From FLUQ01 sp031548325 (GTDB taxonomy: Bacteria > Desulfobacterota > Desulfovibrionia > Desulfovibrionales > Desulfovibrionaceae), in the NCBI GenBank assembly GCA_031548325.1, contig JAVBRE010000255.1:1-11355 (forward strand): a DNA stretch of 11,355 bases, written 5' to 3'. The first letter of the stretch is position 1, and each line of letters starts with the position of its first letter. The position numbers and the translations under genes are program-made. Under the pieces are notes generated by a model. That model saw only the letters and a program-made list of their open reading frames with translations, was not told the DNA's origin and made no database searches. Shown here piece after piece: positions 1 through 6,748 of this stretch.

Positions 1-127
1 CACAGCGGGAAATTTTGTTCTCTGCCAAGGAAAAAGGGCTTTTTGCGAAGGGGAGTGTACTCTTTTGGTACTCGACCCGGAGCAAAAAGCCCTTTTGACG
101 CGGGCAGAGGGCAAAAGAGCCGTTGTG
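1..127. repeat. Large imperfect inverted repeat (127-base stem-loop)
   Basis: This non-coding stretch folds on itself almost end to end. Bases 32-46 are exactly complementary to 82-96 (15 bp, arm AAAAGGGCTTTTTGC). Bases 20-26 (CTCTGCC) pair with 103-109, TTTTG-type tracts next to them nearly pair, and the outer ends CACAGCGG (1-8) and CCGTTGTG (120-127) match at 7 of 8 positions. Inside the loop, GAG/TAC at 53-60 pairs with GTA/CTC at 68-73. It could be a bidirectional terminator, a REP/MITE-like dispersed element or a structured RNA. No transposase is visible and the left edge of the window may cut it. The pairing is seen directly; the function is unknown. The rest of 128-234 holds only the terminator described separately. 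Confidence 0.6.
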
Positions 128-174
128 TGAACAGGCCCTAATGCGTCTGTCTCATTCGGCCAAAGCTCGGCAGC

Positions 175-206
175 AAAAGGCCGCACGGGTATTGTCCCGT
201 ACGGCC
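175..206 (-). terminator. Intrinsic terminator of the HAD/PLP/MFS operon
   Basis: Read on the minus strand, this is an 11-bp stem (GGCCGTACGGG pairing with CCCGTGCGGCC, with one G-U wobble) and a 6-base loop, followed at once by TTTT. It lies 28 bases past the stop codon of the MFS permease, the expected place for a Rho-independent terminator. On the plus strand the wobble becomes a C-A mismatch and no T-run follows, so it should act mainly on minus-strand transcripts. Confidence 0.85.
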
Positions 207-234
207 AGGGTCGTCGGTTCCGCCAACGGCGAGA

Positions 235-1575
235 TTATACGGATTCCGCCGGAATGGAAGAAGACGGGCCGGATCGGACGGGTGCCTCGGCTTCATCAGG
301 AGCCGTATATGACGCATATACGGTGGAAAGCAGAGCCGGCACTGTGGCCGCGATCATATAGTAGGCCGGCGCCAGCGGGTCATTGAGGGCCGCGCTGAGC
401 CAGGTGACGCACAGAGGGGCTGTTCCCCCCAGCAGGGAAGCCTGTAGCGTGAACGCGACAGACATGGACGTGTTGCGCGTTCTGGTCGCGAACTGCTGGT
501 TGAGCACCACCGGAGAAACTCCCGCGAACAAGGCCATCAGCAGGGAGAAAAACAGGCACACGGCCACGACAATGGCGTAATTTCCCGTGCCGAACAGCAT
601 AAAACCGGGATAGGACAAGAAAATATAGCCCAGGCTGACGACCAGAAGCAATTTTTTCTTGTCGTGCGAATCGGCGAGCCAACCGAAAACAGGGACCATC
701 AACGAATAGAAAAGCGTTGAGAACGCCGTGATTTGTATCGCCGTGGCGTACGTCATGTTTATGGTCGTGCTGAGATAGGTGGGAATGGCCGTGAAAAGGA
801 CATAATAGACAGAGTTGAAGATCATGGCGAACCCGAAAACTACGGCCATACCGCGCTTGTCGTTCTTGATCATTTCCTTCAGCGGTTGCTTCGCGATCTT
901 CTGTTCTTTCTGGGCCTTGAGGAACAACGGAGAATCTTCCAGCTTCATCCGGATATACAGTCCCACCAGCGCCGTCAGAAAGGCAAAGATGAAGGGGATG
1001 CGCCAGCCCCAGGCGCTCATCTGTTGGGGGTTGCAAAAAAATGTGGAAACCGTCAGCACCGCGCTGCCTATGAAGAACCCCAGACCGGTTCCGCAAGGGC
1101 GGAAGCTGCTGATAAAGCAACGCCTGTGCGGCGGCGCGAGTTCGTACAAATATGATGTGGCCGCGCCCCATTCGCCGCCGAGCGCGAAACCTTGCACTAT
1201 CCTGAGGGAAATGAGCAACAGCGGGGCGAGTATGCCTATCGAGGCGTAGGTCGGCAACAGGCCGATGGCGCCCGTGGCCGCGCCCATGATAAAGATGGAA
1301 AGGGCCAGCGCTTTGTTGCGGCCGTGTTTGTCCCCGTACGGCCCGATAACCATCGCGCCGAGCGGCCGAACCATGAAGCCGAGGGCGAAGGTGGCGAAAG
1401 CCTGTATCAGGGAGATTGTCGGGTTGTCCGAAGGGAAAAACTGCGCGGCGATGAAAGGAGAGGCAAGGCCGTAGATGGCCCAGTCTATCCATTCAACAAC
1501 GTTTCCTATCGTGCTGGCTACCACGGCTTTCATGGTGCCCGGCGGCATCGGCTGTTTTTCTGCATGGTGAGACAC
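235..1575 (-). CDS. MFS transporter, metabolite:H+ symporter (MHS) family
   Basis: This is a 446-residue inner-membrane permease expected to import a small organic acid or zwitterion with protons. Family signatures seen are the N-terminal GNVVEWIDWAIYG (residues 24-36), the loop 2-3 motif RPLGAMVIGPYGDKHGR (70-86), RIVQGFALGGEWGAA (125-139), WGWRIPF (189-195) and LEDSPLF (212-218). Together they mark the ProP/KgtP/ShiA-like MHS group rather than sugar or drug MFS. Length and hydrophobic pattern fit twelve membrane segments. The start is a GTG (1575-1573) with a strong GGAGGT site 5 bases upstream; the internal ATGs further in lack such a site. It is the last gene of a three-gene operon, 56 bases after the dehydratase-like gene, and is followed by a good terminator. 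Substrate is not determinable; neighbours point to a substrate of, or related to, the HAD and PLP enzymes. Deh4p, a known haloacid permease, belongs to this same family, which makes a haloacid-like acid one option. Confidence 0.9.
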   Translation of the reverse strand: MSHHAEKQPMPPGTMKAVVASTIGNVVEWIDWAIYGLASPFIAAQFFPSDNPTISLIQAFATFALGFMVRPLGAMVIGPYGDKHGRNKALALSIFIMGAATGAIGLLPTYASIGILAPLLLISLRIVQGFALGGEWGAATSYLYELAPPHRRCFISSFRPCGTGLGFFIGSAVLTVSTFFCNPQQMSAWGWRIPFIFAFLTALVGLYIRMKLEDSPLFLKAQKEQKIAKQPLKEMIKNDKRGMAVVFGFAMIFNSVYYVLFTAIPTYLSTTINMTYATAIQITAFSTLFYSLMVPVFGWLADSHDKKKLLLVVSLGYIFLSYPGFMLFGTGNYAIVVAVCLFFSLLMALFAGVSPVVLNQQFATRTRNTSMSVAFTLQASLLGGTAPLCVTWLSAALNDPLAPAYYMIAATVPALLSTVYASYTAPDEAEAPVRSGPSSSIPAESV

Positions 1576-1631
1576 TGTCTACCTCCGTTTTCAATGGTAA
1601 CGAGAAAGCAGGATATTCAAAATGAGCTTTT

Positions 1632-2627
1632 TCATCTGTTTTCCGCACAAGAACCTATGATGTCCGAGTACAGTTTGGGCTCGACATTGCCCCCGGAAAG
1701 GATGCAAGCCGCGCTTTTTCCCGAAAGGGGCATTTTTCCGCCAAGAAACGCGGCCAAAGGAGTCGCTCCGGAAGGTTCGAGAACTATTTTGAGATTGGCC
1801 CAGGCCCAGCGGACAGCCCTGGTTGCCTCCTCATTGCTCACAACCAGATTGATGACCGGAACGTCCGGTTGGGACAGGATGTCAAAAGCCAGATCCGCGG
1901 GCATAGGAGCGCGCAGGGCGTCGCATACGGTGACCGCGCCCTTTTCGTTGCCTTGCCGCGTTCCGGAATGTAACGACCGTCGCATGGAATCGAATCCTTC
2001 CGGCTCAATGGCCACGATGGTGGTCTTTGCCCCTGTTCCCCGCAGGGCCAGGGCGCATCCCGCGGCCAAGCCTCCGCCGCCGCAGGGAACAAGAAGAAAA
2101 TCCGGCGGGCGATTGTTCATGTCGGCAACAATTTCAAGGGCCGTGGTTCCCTGCCCGCCGAGAACGGCCAGATCTTCGCCCGGCGGAACAAGCCTGGCCT
2201 TTTTTTCAGCGACGATTCTCTGAGAGATGGCTTCGCGGTCTTCTGACAGGGGGTCGTAAAACACCAGATCGGCCCCATCCGCTCTGGCGGATTCGATCTT
2301 GGCTTTCGGCGCGTCCCAGGGAAGCACCAGCGTTACGGAAATTCCCGCCAGTCTGCCTGACCGGGCAACGGCGGCGCCGTGGTTGCCGGTTGAATACGCG
2401 ACAACGCCGCCGGGCAGCAGGGCGCGGTCAAGGCCGCTGATGCAGTTGTATGCCCCGCGGAACTTGAATGAGCCGGTCCGCTGCAAGTTCTCCAGTTTCA
2501 AGACAACCTCCCCCCCCGCGACGGCGTCGAGATATTCATTTCGCACCAGCGGAGTCCGGACGGCGACGCCAGCCAGCCTTTCCCCGGCCCGACATACCGT
2601 TTCAAGCCCTTCTTTGTACGTGATCAC
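1632..2627 (-). CDS. PLP-dependent threonine/serine dehydratase-like enzyme (fold type II)
   Basis: This is a 331-residue cytoplasmic enzyme of the tryptophan-synthase-beta fold. The Schiff-base lysine is K55 in ENLQRTGSFKFRGA. The substrate/carboxylate loop is STGNHG (79-84), the phosphate-binding glycine loop is CGGGGLAAG (182-190), and the C-terminal PLP-ring contact is SGGNV (311-315). There is no C-terminal ACT regulatory domain, so it resembles catabolic dehydratases, serine racemase and EutB-type dehydratases rather than biosynthetic IlvA. The expected chemistry is beta-elimination of a beta-hydroxy (or beta-substituted) amino acid to a 2-oxo acid plus ammonia; the exact substrate is not readable. 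The start is GTG (2627-2625) with AAGGAG 7 bases upstream. It begins 21 bases after the HAD gene stop and is surely cotranscribed with it and with the downstream permease. EPEGFDSMRRSL (208-219) lies where serine racemase has its Mg site but with different spacing, so metal activation is uncertain. Confidence 0.85.
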   Translation of the reverse strand: MITYKEGLETVCRAGERLAGVAVRTPLVRNEYLDAVAGGEVVLKLENLQRTGSFKFRGAYNCISGLDRALLPGGVVAYSTGNHGAAVARSGRLAGISVTLVLPWDAPKAKIESARADGADLVFYDPLSEDREAISQRIVAEKKARLVPPGEDLAVLGGQGTTALEIVADMNNRPPDFLLVPCGGGGLAAGCALALRGTGAKTTIVAIEPEGFDSMRRSLHSGTRQGNEKGAVTVCDALRAPMPADLAFDILSQPDVPVINLVVSNEEATRAVRWAWANLKIVLEPSGATPLAAFLGGKMPLSGKSAACILSGGNVEPKLYSDIIGSCAENR

Positions 2628-2648
2628 GGCAGCTCTCCTTGTCGGGGG

Positions 2649-3380
2649 TCAGGAGTTTTTGTGGGCTTCAACGAGGTCGGCGAGTTTTGAATACCGCAGG
2701 TCCGGCGCCGCCAGTTCCGCCCCAAGGCCGACCAGACCGAGAGTGCGCTCCCCGCGATTGATCCATGCGGTCGTCAGGCCGAGAAGATTGCCGGGGCGGA
2801 TGTCGGCCCTCAGGCTTTGCCCGATGTGCAGGTTTTCATGGGGCAAAATACCCATGCCTGCCAAATCCGTCAGCCCGGCGACAAAATGCGGAAGGCCGGG
2901 TTTGTATGAGCCGACGCGTTCCGCCGTGGCGATAACGTCAAACTCGACCCCCATTTTTTTCATGGAAAGGCTCAAAGAGTGGTTGTCGATGTTGCTGAGC
3001 GCACCCAGCTTGAAAAATTGCTTCAGGTAACGGAGGCTTTCGGGAACGTCCGGAAACGGCTCCCAATCCCCAACCGTAAGAGAGAATTTTTCCTGCTCCT
3101 TTCGGTCGGGCTGAATGCGCCAGCGGTCGCAAATATACGAATAGCAGGACTTCAGCACTTCGGGGTACAGCATCGCGGGCTTGAGCTGCTGATAATGAGC
3201 CCTGGCGTCGTCAAAGGCTTTGAGAAGTTCCTCATGGCTGGCTTTGACGCCGTTCCTTGACGCCCAAGCCTCAAGAAAGGCCAGTATTGAAGGTTCCCAA
3301 TCGATGAGAGTTCCATACACGTCAAAGGTAAGTGATTTAAATTTTTTGAGATTTATAAGAGTGTCCGGATTTTTACTCAT
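2649..3380 (-). CDS. HAD-superfamily hydrolase, haloacid dehalogenase type II-like
   Basis: This protein has 243 residues with the start chosen here. Counting from that start, HAD motif I is FDVYGTLID with nucleophile D20. The residue two places on is Tyr instead of the Asp acid/base of HAD phosphatases, which is the pattern of L-2-haloacid dehalogenases. Motif II is LSNID (S129-N130), motif III lysine is K160 in YKPG, and motif IV contains D193 in LRADIRPGN. However, several residues used by L-DEX dehalogenase look absent: the Tyr six residues after the motif III Lys is Phe, and the SSNAWD-type loop reads QSLRAD. So dehalogenation is possible but not shown; many relatives of this subgroup have unknown substrates. 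The ATG at 3380 has AAGGA 6 bases upstream. A longer reading from 3416 would put its ATG inside the -10 box of the promoter, so it is rejected. First gene of the operon. Confidence 0.85.
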   Translation of the reverse strand: MSKNPDTLINLKKFKSLTFDVYGTLIDWEPSILAFLEAWASRNGVKASHEELLKAFDDARAHYQQLKPAMLYPEVLKSCYSYICDRWRIQPDRKEQEKFSLTVGDWEPFPDVPESLRYLKQFFKLGALSNIDNHSLSLSMKKMGVEFDVIATAERVGSYKPGLPHFVAGLTDLAGMGILPHENLHIGQSLRADIRPGNLLGLTTAWINRGERTLGLVGLGAELAAPDLRYSKLADLVEAHKNS

Positions 3381-3386
3381 GGCGGG

Positions 3387-3391
3387 TCCTT
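3387..3391 (-). promoter_or_regulatory. Shine-Dalgarno site deciding the HAD gene start
   Basis: AAGGA on the minus strand lies 6 bases before ATG 3380-3378. No comparable site precedes the upstream in-frame ATG at 3416-3414, which overlaps the -10 hexamer. This fixes the shorter start. Confidence 0.75.
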
Positions 3392-3414
3392 GGTTGAGTG
3401 TTAATATACTATGC

Positions 3415-3442
3415 ATTATATATTATCGATAATTTATGTCAA
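3415..3442 (-). promoter_or_regulatory. Near-consensus sigma70 promoter of the HAD/PLP/MFS operon
   Basis: Reading the minus strand, TTGACA (3442-3437) and TATAAT (3420-3415) are both perfect consensus hexamers separated by 16 bases. Transcription would start near 3408, giving a leader of about 28 bases before the HAD gene ATG, with its AAGGA site inside. Such a strong core promoter on a catabolic operon usually implies repression, and the regulator gene is divergent and adjacent. Confidence 0.85.
3422..3433. promoter_or_regulatory. Perfect 12-bp palindrome in promoter spacer, candidate GntR operator
   Basis: ATTATCGATAAT is a perfect palindrome lying between the -35 and -10 hexamers of the minus-strand operon promoter. 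A repressor bound here would block RNA polymerase. FadR-type GntR proteins bind short AT-rich palindromes, and the gene for one starts about 100 bases away. The sequence is AT-rich, so chance is possible; the assignment to this regulator is inference. A second weaker inverted pair, TAATATA (3402-3408) with TATATTA (3419-3425), overlaps the -10 box and start site. Confidence 0.45.
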
Positions 3443-3484
3443 GCACAAAACCCCGCCAAAGCGGTCTGCGTTCAAGGCGCATAT

Positions 3485-3512
3485 TGGTAGTTTTGGAAAA
3501 GTCTGTTATGTT
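3485..3512 (+). promoter_or_regulatory. Possible promoter of the GntR gene
   Basis: TTGGTA (3485-3490) and TATGTT (3507-3512) are 16 bases apart. Each matches the sigma70 hexamers at 4 of 6 positions, and an extended -10 TG lies at 3504-3505. Start near 3519 would give a short leader of about 18 bases containing AAGGAG. It is weaker than the divergent promoter, as expected for a regulator gene. Confidence 0.4.
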
Positions 3513-3536
3513 TACGCGGCGATTTAAGGAGATATA

Positions 3537-4256
3537 ATGAGCAGTTCCTGTCTGAACACCATGTTTGCATCGGCTCTAGGCGCCAAGGAAAGCAGCCCTG
3601 TCGTCATCGCGAACACGCTTTCCCACGCCATTGTCAGAGGCCTGATTCTTCCGGGAACGCAGCTGAGGCAGGACGAGCTAGCCCGCCAGTTTACGGTCAG
3701 CCAGACCCCCGTTCGAGAAGCGCTCAAGAAGCTTTGCTCCGACGGGCTGGCCGTCGCTTTTCCCAACAAGGGTGTTTTTGTAACCGAAATGTCTTTGGGT
3801 GTGGCCCTCGAGATCACCAATTTGAGGGCGTTGCTGGAATGCTATGCGTTGCGGAATGCGATTCCGAGGATGACTGAGAAAGACCTGGCGAATGCGCAAG
3901 ACGCCCTGGCCGCGCTTTCGGTCGCGAAAGACGCGGACAGTATCGTCACGTTCAACTCGAAGCTTCACACGATCTTGTACTCGCCATGCCGCCAGGAAAG
4001 GACCCTGGCCATCATCGAGTCCCTTCGCGTCAGTTTCGAAAGGTATTTACGCTTTCTTTGGGCCGGAAGCGGCAACTTGGATCATTCGAACGTCGAGCAT
4101 GAGGAACTTTTCGCGCAGATCAGGAACCGCGACGTCGAGAGCGCGGTTTCTCTGCTTGAGAAACATATCCATTATACGGGAGATCGGATCGTCGAACGGC
4201 TTTCAGGCATCCGGACAACTGAAGAGTTCATGGCGATCATGCAGGGGCAGAACTGA
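3537..4256 (+). CDS. GntR-family transcriptional regulator, FadR subfamily with FCD domain
   Basis: This is a 239-residue DNA-binding regulator. An N-terminal winged helix-turn-helix (about residues 22-84) carries the family pattern LRQDELARQFTVSQTPVREAL and a wing ending NKGVFV. The remainder is an all-helical FCD ligand domain (about 90-220). Expected FCD metal/ligand residues are seen as H144, H188 and H210, but the usual Asp four residues before the first His is N140. The start ATG has AAGGAG 5 bases upstream. It is divergently transcribed from the HAD/PLP/MFS operon across a 156-base gap holding both promoters, so it most likely represses that operon and is released by a pathway acid. 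The ligand is unknown. Confidence 0.9.
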   Translation: MSSSCLNTMFASALGAKESSPVVIANTLSHAIVRGLILPGTQLRQDELARQFTVSQTPVREALKKLCSDGLAVAFPNKGVFVTEMSLGVALEITNLRALLECYALRNAIPRMTEKDLANAQDALAALSVAKDADSIVTFNSKLHTILYSPCRQERTLAIIESLRVSFERYLRFLWAGSGNLDHSNVEHEELFAQIRNRDVESAVSLLEKHIHYTGDRIVERLSGIRTTEEFMAIMQGQN

Positions 4257-4282
4257 GTCCTCACGGAAGTGATAGAAACTTG

Positions 4283-4349
4283 AAAGTTGAAATCTAGACA
4301 GTGACGTCACGAACTTTTTTTTGTTTTCCTTGCCCGAAAGCAAAAAAAA
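4283..4349. terminator. Weak terminator-like region after the GntR gene
   Basis: The 124-base gap 4257-4380 has no gene. AAAGTT (4283-4288) pairs with AACTTT (4312-4317) around a perfect palindrome GTGACGTCAC (4301-4310), followed by eight T (4315-4322). The T run and its flanking G also pair with CAAAAAAAA (4341-4349), which would serve transcripts from either side. The stems are short, so termination is only suggested. A small inverted pair GACAA/TTGTC (4357-4368) sits just before the next gene; no convincing promoter was found there. Confidence 0.35.
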
Positions 4350-4380
4350 TCCCCGCGACAACATTGTCCGGTAAAACGGC

Positions 4381-5343
4381 ATGGACACGCTGTTCGCCCA
4401 CGACGCGCTGCCCGTCCTGCTCTGGAACGGCATAGGCCGGCCGCTTTTGCGCCTTGTGCCGGTCATGGCCGTCAGCCTGGCGCTGGCGCACCTGCTGGAA
4501 GCGTTGCACTGGACGGACTATATCGCGAAACCCGCCGCCCCCCTGGTGCGTCTTGCCCGACTGAGCCCCACGGCCGGCGCTTCTTTTTCCCTGGCCTTTT
4601 TCTCGCCGTCCGCATCCAACGCCCTGCTGGGGCGGGCTTTTGCCGAAGGCAGCCTGTCGCGCCGGGAACTGATTCTGGCCAACATTTTTAACAGCGCCCC
4701 GGCTTTTCTGACCCATCTGCCTTCGCTGCTGGCCTTGGCCGTTTCCTTTCTGGGCTGCCATGCCTTTGCGTACATCGGCCTGACCTTTGCGGCAGCGGGC
4801 CTGCGTACGGCGGCCATGGCGCTGGCCGGGCGTTTTCTTCTGCCGCCGCTGCCGGATGCGCCGCCTCCGGCAAAGAGGCATCCTCCATCTCGGCGCGACC
4901 TGACCGCCGTCTGGCCGCAGATCAGACGGCGTCTTGTAAAAATGGTCCTTTTCACCGTACCCGCTTATTGCGCCGTGGCCGCTCTGCAATACGCCGGCGC
5001 TTTCGGCGCCCTGGAATCCTTTGTCGCCGCGAAAAGCGACGGCCTGCCTTTTCTGCATCCGGCCGCCATCAGCGTAGTGGCGCTGCATCTGGCCGCCGAG
5101 AGCGGCGCGGCCTTTGCCGCGGCGGCGGCCCTGCTGCACGCCGGAGCTCTCGGCCCGGATCAGGCGGTCACGGCCCTGCTCATCGGCAATATCCTTTCTT
5201 CGCCCATGCGGGCTTTCAGGCATCAGTTGCCCGCCTACGCCGGGTATTTCAGCCCTTCTCTGGCGCTTGTTCTCATAGCGGCCAATCAGAGTCTGCGCGC
5301 GGCCAGTCTGGCTTTGGTCACGGCGTTCTATTATATGGCCTGA
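4381..5343 (+). CDS. Membrane protein of the nucleoside-recognition (Gate) type
   Basis: This is a 320-residue polytopic inner-membrane protein of about eight to ten hydrophobic segments with one basic, proline-rich cytoplasmic loop (about residues 152-185). The two halves resemble each other. GSLSRRELILANIFNSAPAF (90-109), followed by THLP, corresponds to GALGPDQAVTALLIGNILSS (255-274), followed by PMRAF and HQLP. FFSPSASNALLG (73-84) and LAAESGAAFAAAAALL (237-252) precede them in parallel positions. This two-Gate-repeat layout is that of nucleoside recognition domain proteins, which are putative transporters of uncertain substrate; nucleoside transport is not implied. An in-frame stop at 4372 limits the start to this ATG, yet there is no obvious Shine-Dalgarno site. 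It ends in tandem stops (TGA TAA), 76 bases before the next gene. Confidence 0.7.
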   Translation: MDTLFAHDALPVLLWNGIGRPLLRLVPVMAVSLALAHLLEALHWTDYIAKPAAPLVRLARLSPTAGASFSLAFFSPSASNALLGRAFAEGSLSRRELILANIFNSAPAFLTHLPSLLALAVSFLGCHAFAYIGLTFAAAGLRTAAMALAGRFLLPPLPDAPPPAKRHPPSRRDLTAVWPQIRRRLVKMVLFTVPAYCAVAALQYAGAFGALESFVAAKSDGLPFLHPAAISVVALHLAAESGAAFAAAAALLHAGALGPDQAVTALLIGNILSSPMRAFRHQLPAYAGYFSPSLALVLIAANQSLRAASLALVTAFYYMA

Positions 5344-5419
5344 TAAATATTCTCTTCTGTTTGCGCGTAAAATCGCATACGATACACAAAGGTACCCAAA
5401 TCAGGAAAAAACGAATCCT

Positions 5420-6730
5420 ATGTACACCGGGTTGATGCTCTTTGTTGCCTTGCTGCTGGTCGTGTTGAACGGCCTGTTCGTGGCCGCGGAATTCGCCTTC
5501 GTCAAAGTGCGCAAAACCAGGCTGGAACTGCTGGCCGAAGAAGGCGGCCGCAAGGCGAAACTGGCCCTGTTCGGCGTCACGCACCTTGACGCCTACCTGT
5601 CGGTCTGCCAGTTGGGCATCACCCTTTCCAGCCTGGGTCTGGGCTGGCTCGGCGAACCCGCCGTGGCCGCGCTGCTGCGCCCCCTTCTGCTGGCTGTCGG
5701 AGTGGACAGCCCGACGCTCGTCACCTCGTTTTCCATTGCCGTAGGCTTTGCCTTCATCACTTTTCTGCATGTGGTCTTCGGCGAACTGATGCCCAAATCC
5801 ATCTCCATCCAGCGTGCGGAACAAACCGTGCTGCTGCTTGCTCTGCCCATGCGCTGTTTTTATTTGCTCTGGTTTCCCGTGGTTACGGTGATGAACGGCA
5901 TTTCCAACGCTTTTCTGCATCTGGCCGGTTTTCAGTCCGCTTCGGAAGCGGAGCAGTCGCACTCGCCGGAAGAGCTGCGCATGCTCATTCTCGACTCTGA
6001 AAAAGGCGGCCAACTTGATGAAAGCGAAGGCCGCATGCTGGGCAACATCTTCAGTTTTTATAAAAAGATGGCCAAGGATATCATGATTCACCGCATGGAC
6101 ACCGTGGCCCTGAACGTCACCGCGGGGGTGGAAACGGCGAGCGAATTCGCCAGCAAAAGCGGGCATACGCGATTTCCGGTCTATGAGGGCAGCCGCGACA
6201 ACATCATCGGTTTTCTGCACGCCAAAGACCTGTTGCAGCAAAAGCCGGACGCGGATTTGCGCGCCCTGGCGCGCGAGCCCCTGTACGCCTATGAGACCGC
6301 CCATCTGGACAGGCTGCTGGAGATGATGCAGGCCAAGCGCCAGCAGTTTTGCGTCATCGTCGACGAATACGGCGCCTGGCAGGGCATCATCACCATGGAA
6401 GACATCGTGGAAGCCATCGTCGGCGACATTCAGGACGAATTCGACAACGAAGCCCCGGAGTATGAGCCGCAACAGGACGGTTCCGCGCTCATTTCCGCCG
6501 AGCTGTCCCTGGACGATCTGGCCGGCCGCATGGATATCGTCTGCCACGACAAAGAGATCAACCCCTATAAAATCATCGCCGCGCACATCATCGACACGCT
6601 CGGCCGCATTCCGGTGGAAGGCGACCACATCACTCTCTGCGGCAAGCGTTTCACCGTGAGCGTCATGGACAGAAACCGCATCCGCCGGGTGCGGGTTTCA
6701 AACGAACCCGTCGGCGACGACGGCGGATGA
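5420..6730 (+). CDS. HlyC/CorC (CNNM-like) protein: DUF21, CBS pair, CorC domain
   Basis: This is a 436-residue inner-membrane protein. The N-terminal DUF21 transmembrane domain (about 1-190) contains LNGLFVAAEFAFVKVRKTRL (16-35), the SVCQLGITLSSLGLGWLGEP segment (61-80) and GELMPKS (121-127). A CBS pair follows (about 215-340) and ends in VDEYG and GIITMEDIVEAIVGDIQDE (322-340). A CorC_HlyC domain (about 350-428) comes last. Family members are implicated in Mg2+ (or Co2+) export and homeostasis; older hemolysin names are misleading. All domains are complete and length is normal. Upstream AGGA is about 13 bases from the ATG, rather far. It is followed after 18 bases by sppA, so the two are probably one transcript. 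Confidence 0.9.
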   Translation: MYTGLMLFVALLLVVLNGLFVAAEFAFVKVRKTRLELLAEEGGRKAKLALFGVTHLDAYLSVCQLGITLSSLGLGWLGEPAVAALLRPLLLAVGVDSPTLVTSFSIAVGFAFITFLHVVFGELMPKSISIQRAEQTVLLLALPMRCFYLLWFPVVTVMNGISNAFLHLAGFQSASEAEQSHSPEELRMLILDSEKGGQLDESEGRMLGNIFSFYKKMAKDIMIHRMDTVALNVTAGVETASEFASKSGHTRFPVYEGSRDNIIGFLHAKDLLQQKPDADLRALAREPLYAYETAHLDRLLEMMQAKRQQFCVIVDEYGAWQGIITMEDIVEAIVGDIQDEFDNEAPEYEPQQDGSALISAELSLDDLAGRMDIVCHDKEINPYKIIAAHIIDTLGRIPVEGDHITLCGKRFTVSVMDRNRIRRVRVSNEPVGDDGG

Positions 6731-6748
6731 CGCGGCGCAAGGACGACT

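Noticed and set aside
1192..2223. 343-codon plus-strand open frame across the MFS/PLP junction
   Set aside because: It runs antisense through two well-supported genes and their ribosome-binding site, and has no recognisable domain.
3381..3416. Longer start for the HAD gene at 3416
   Set aside because: Its ATG lies within the TATAAT box of the promoter and has no Shine-Dalgarno site.
5318..6628. 436-codon open frame antisense to the CorC-like gene
   Set aside because: The sense strand has complete DUF21, CBS and CorC domains; the antisense product is His/Gln/Asp-rich shadow sequence.
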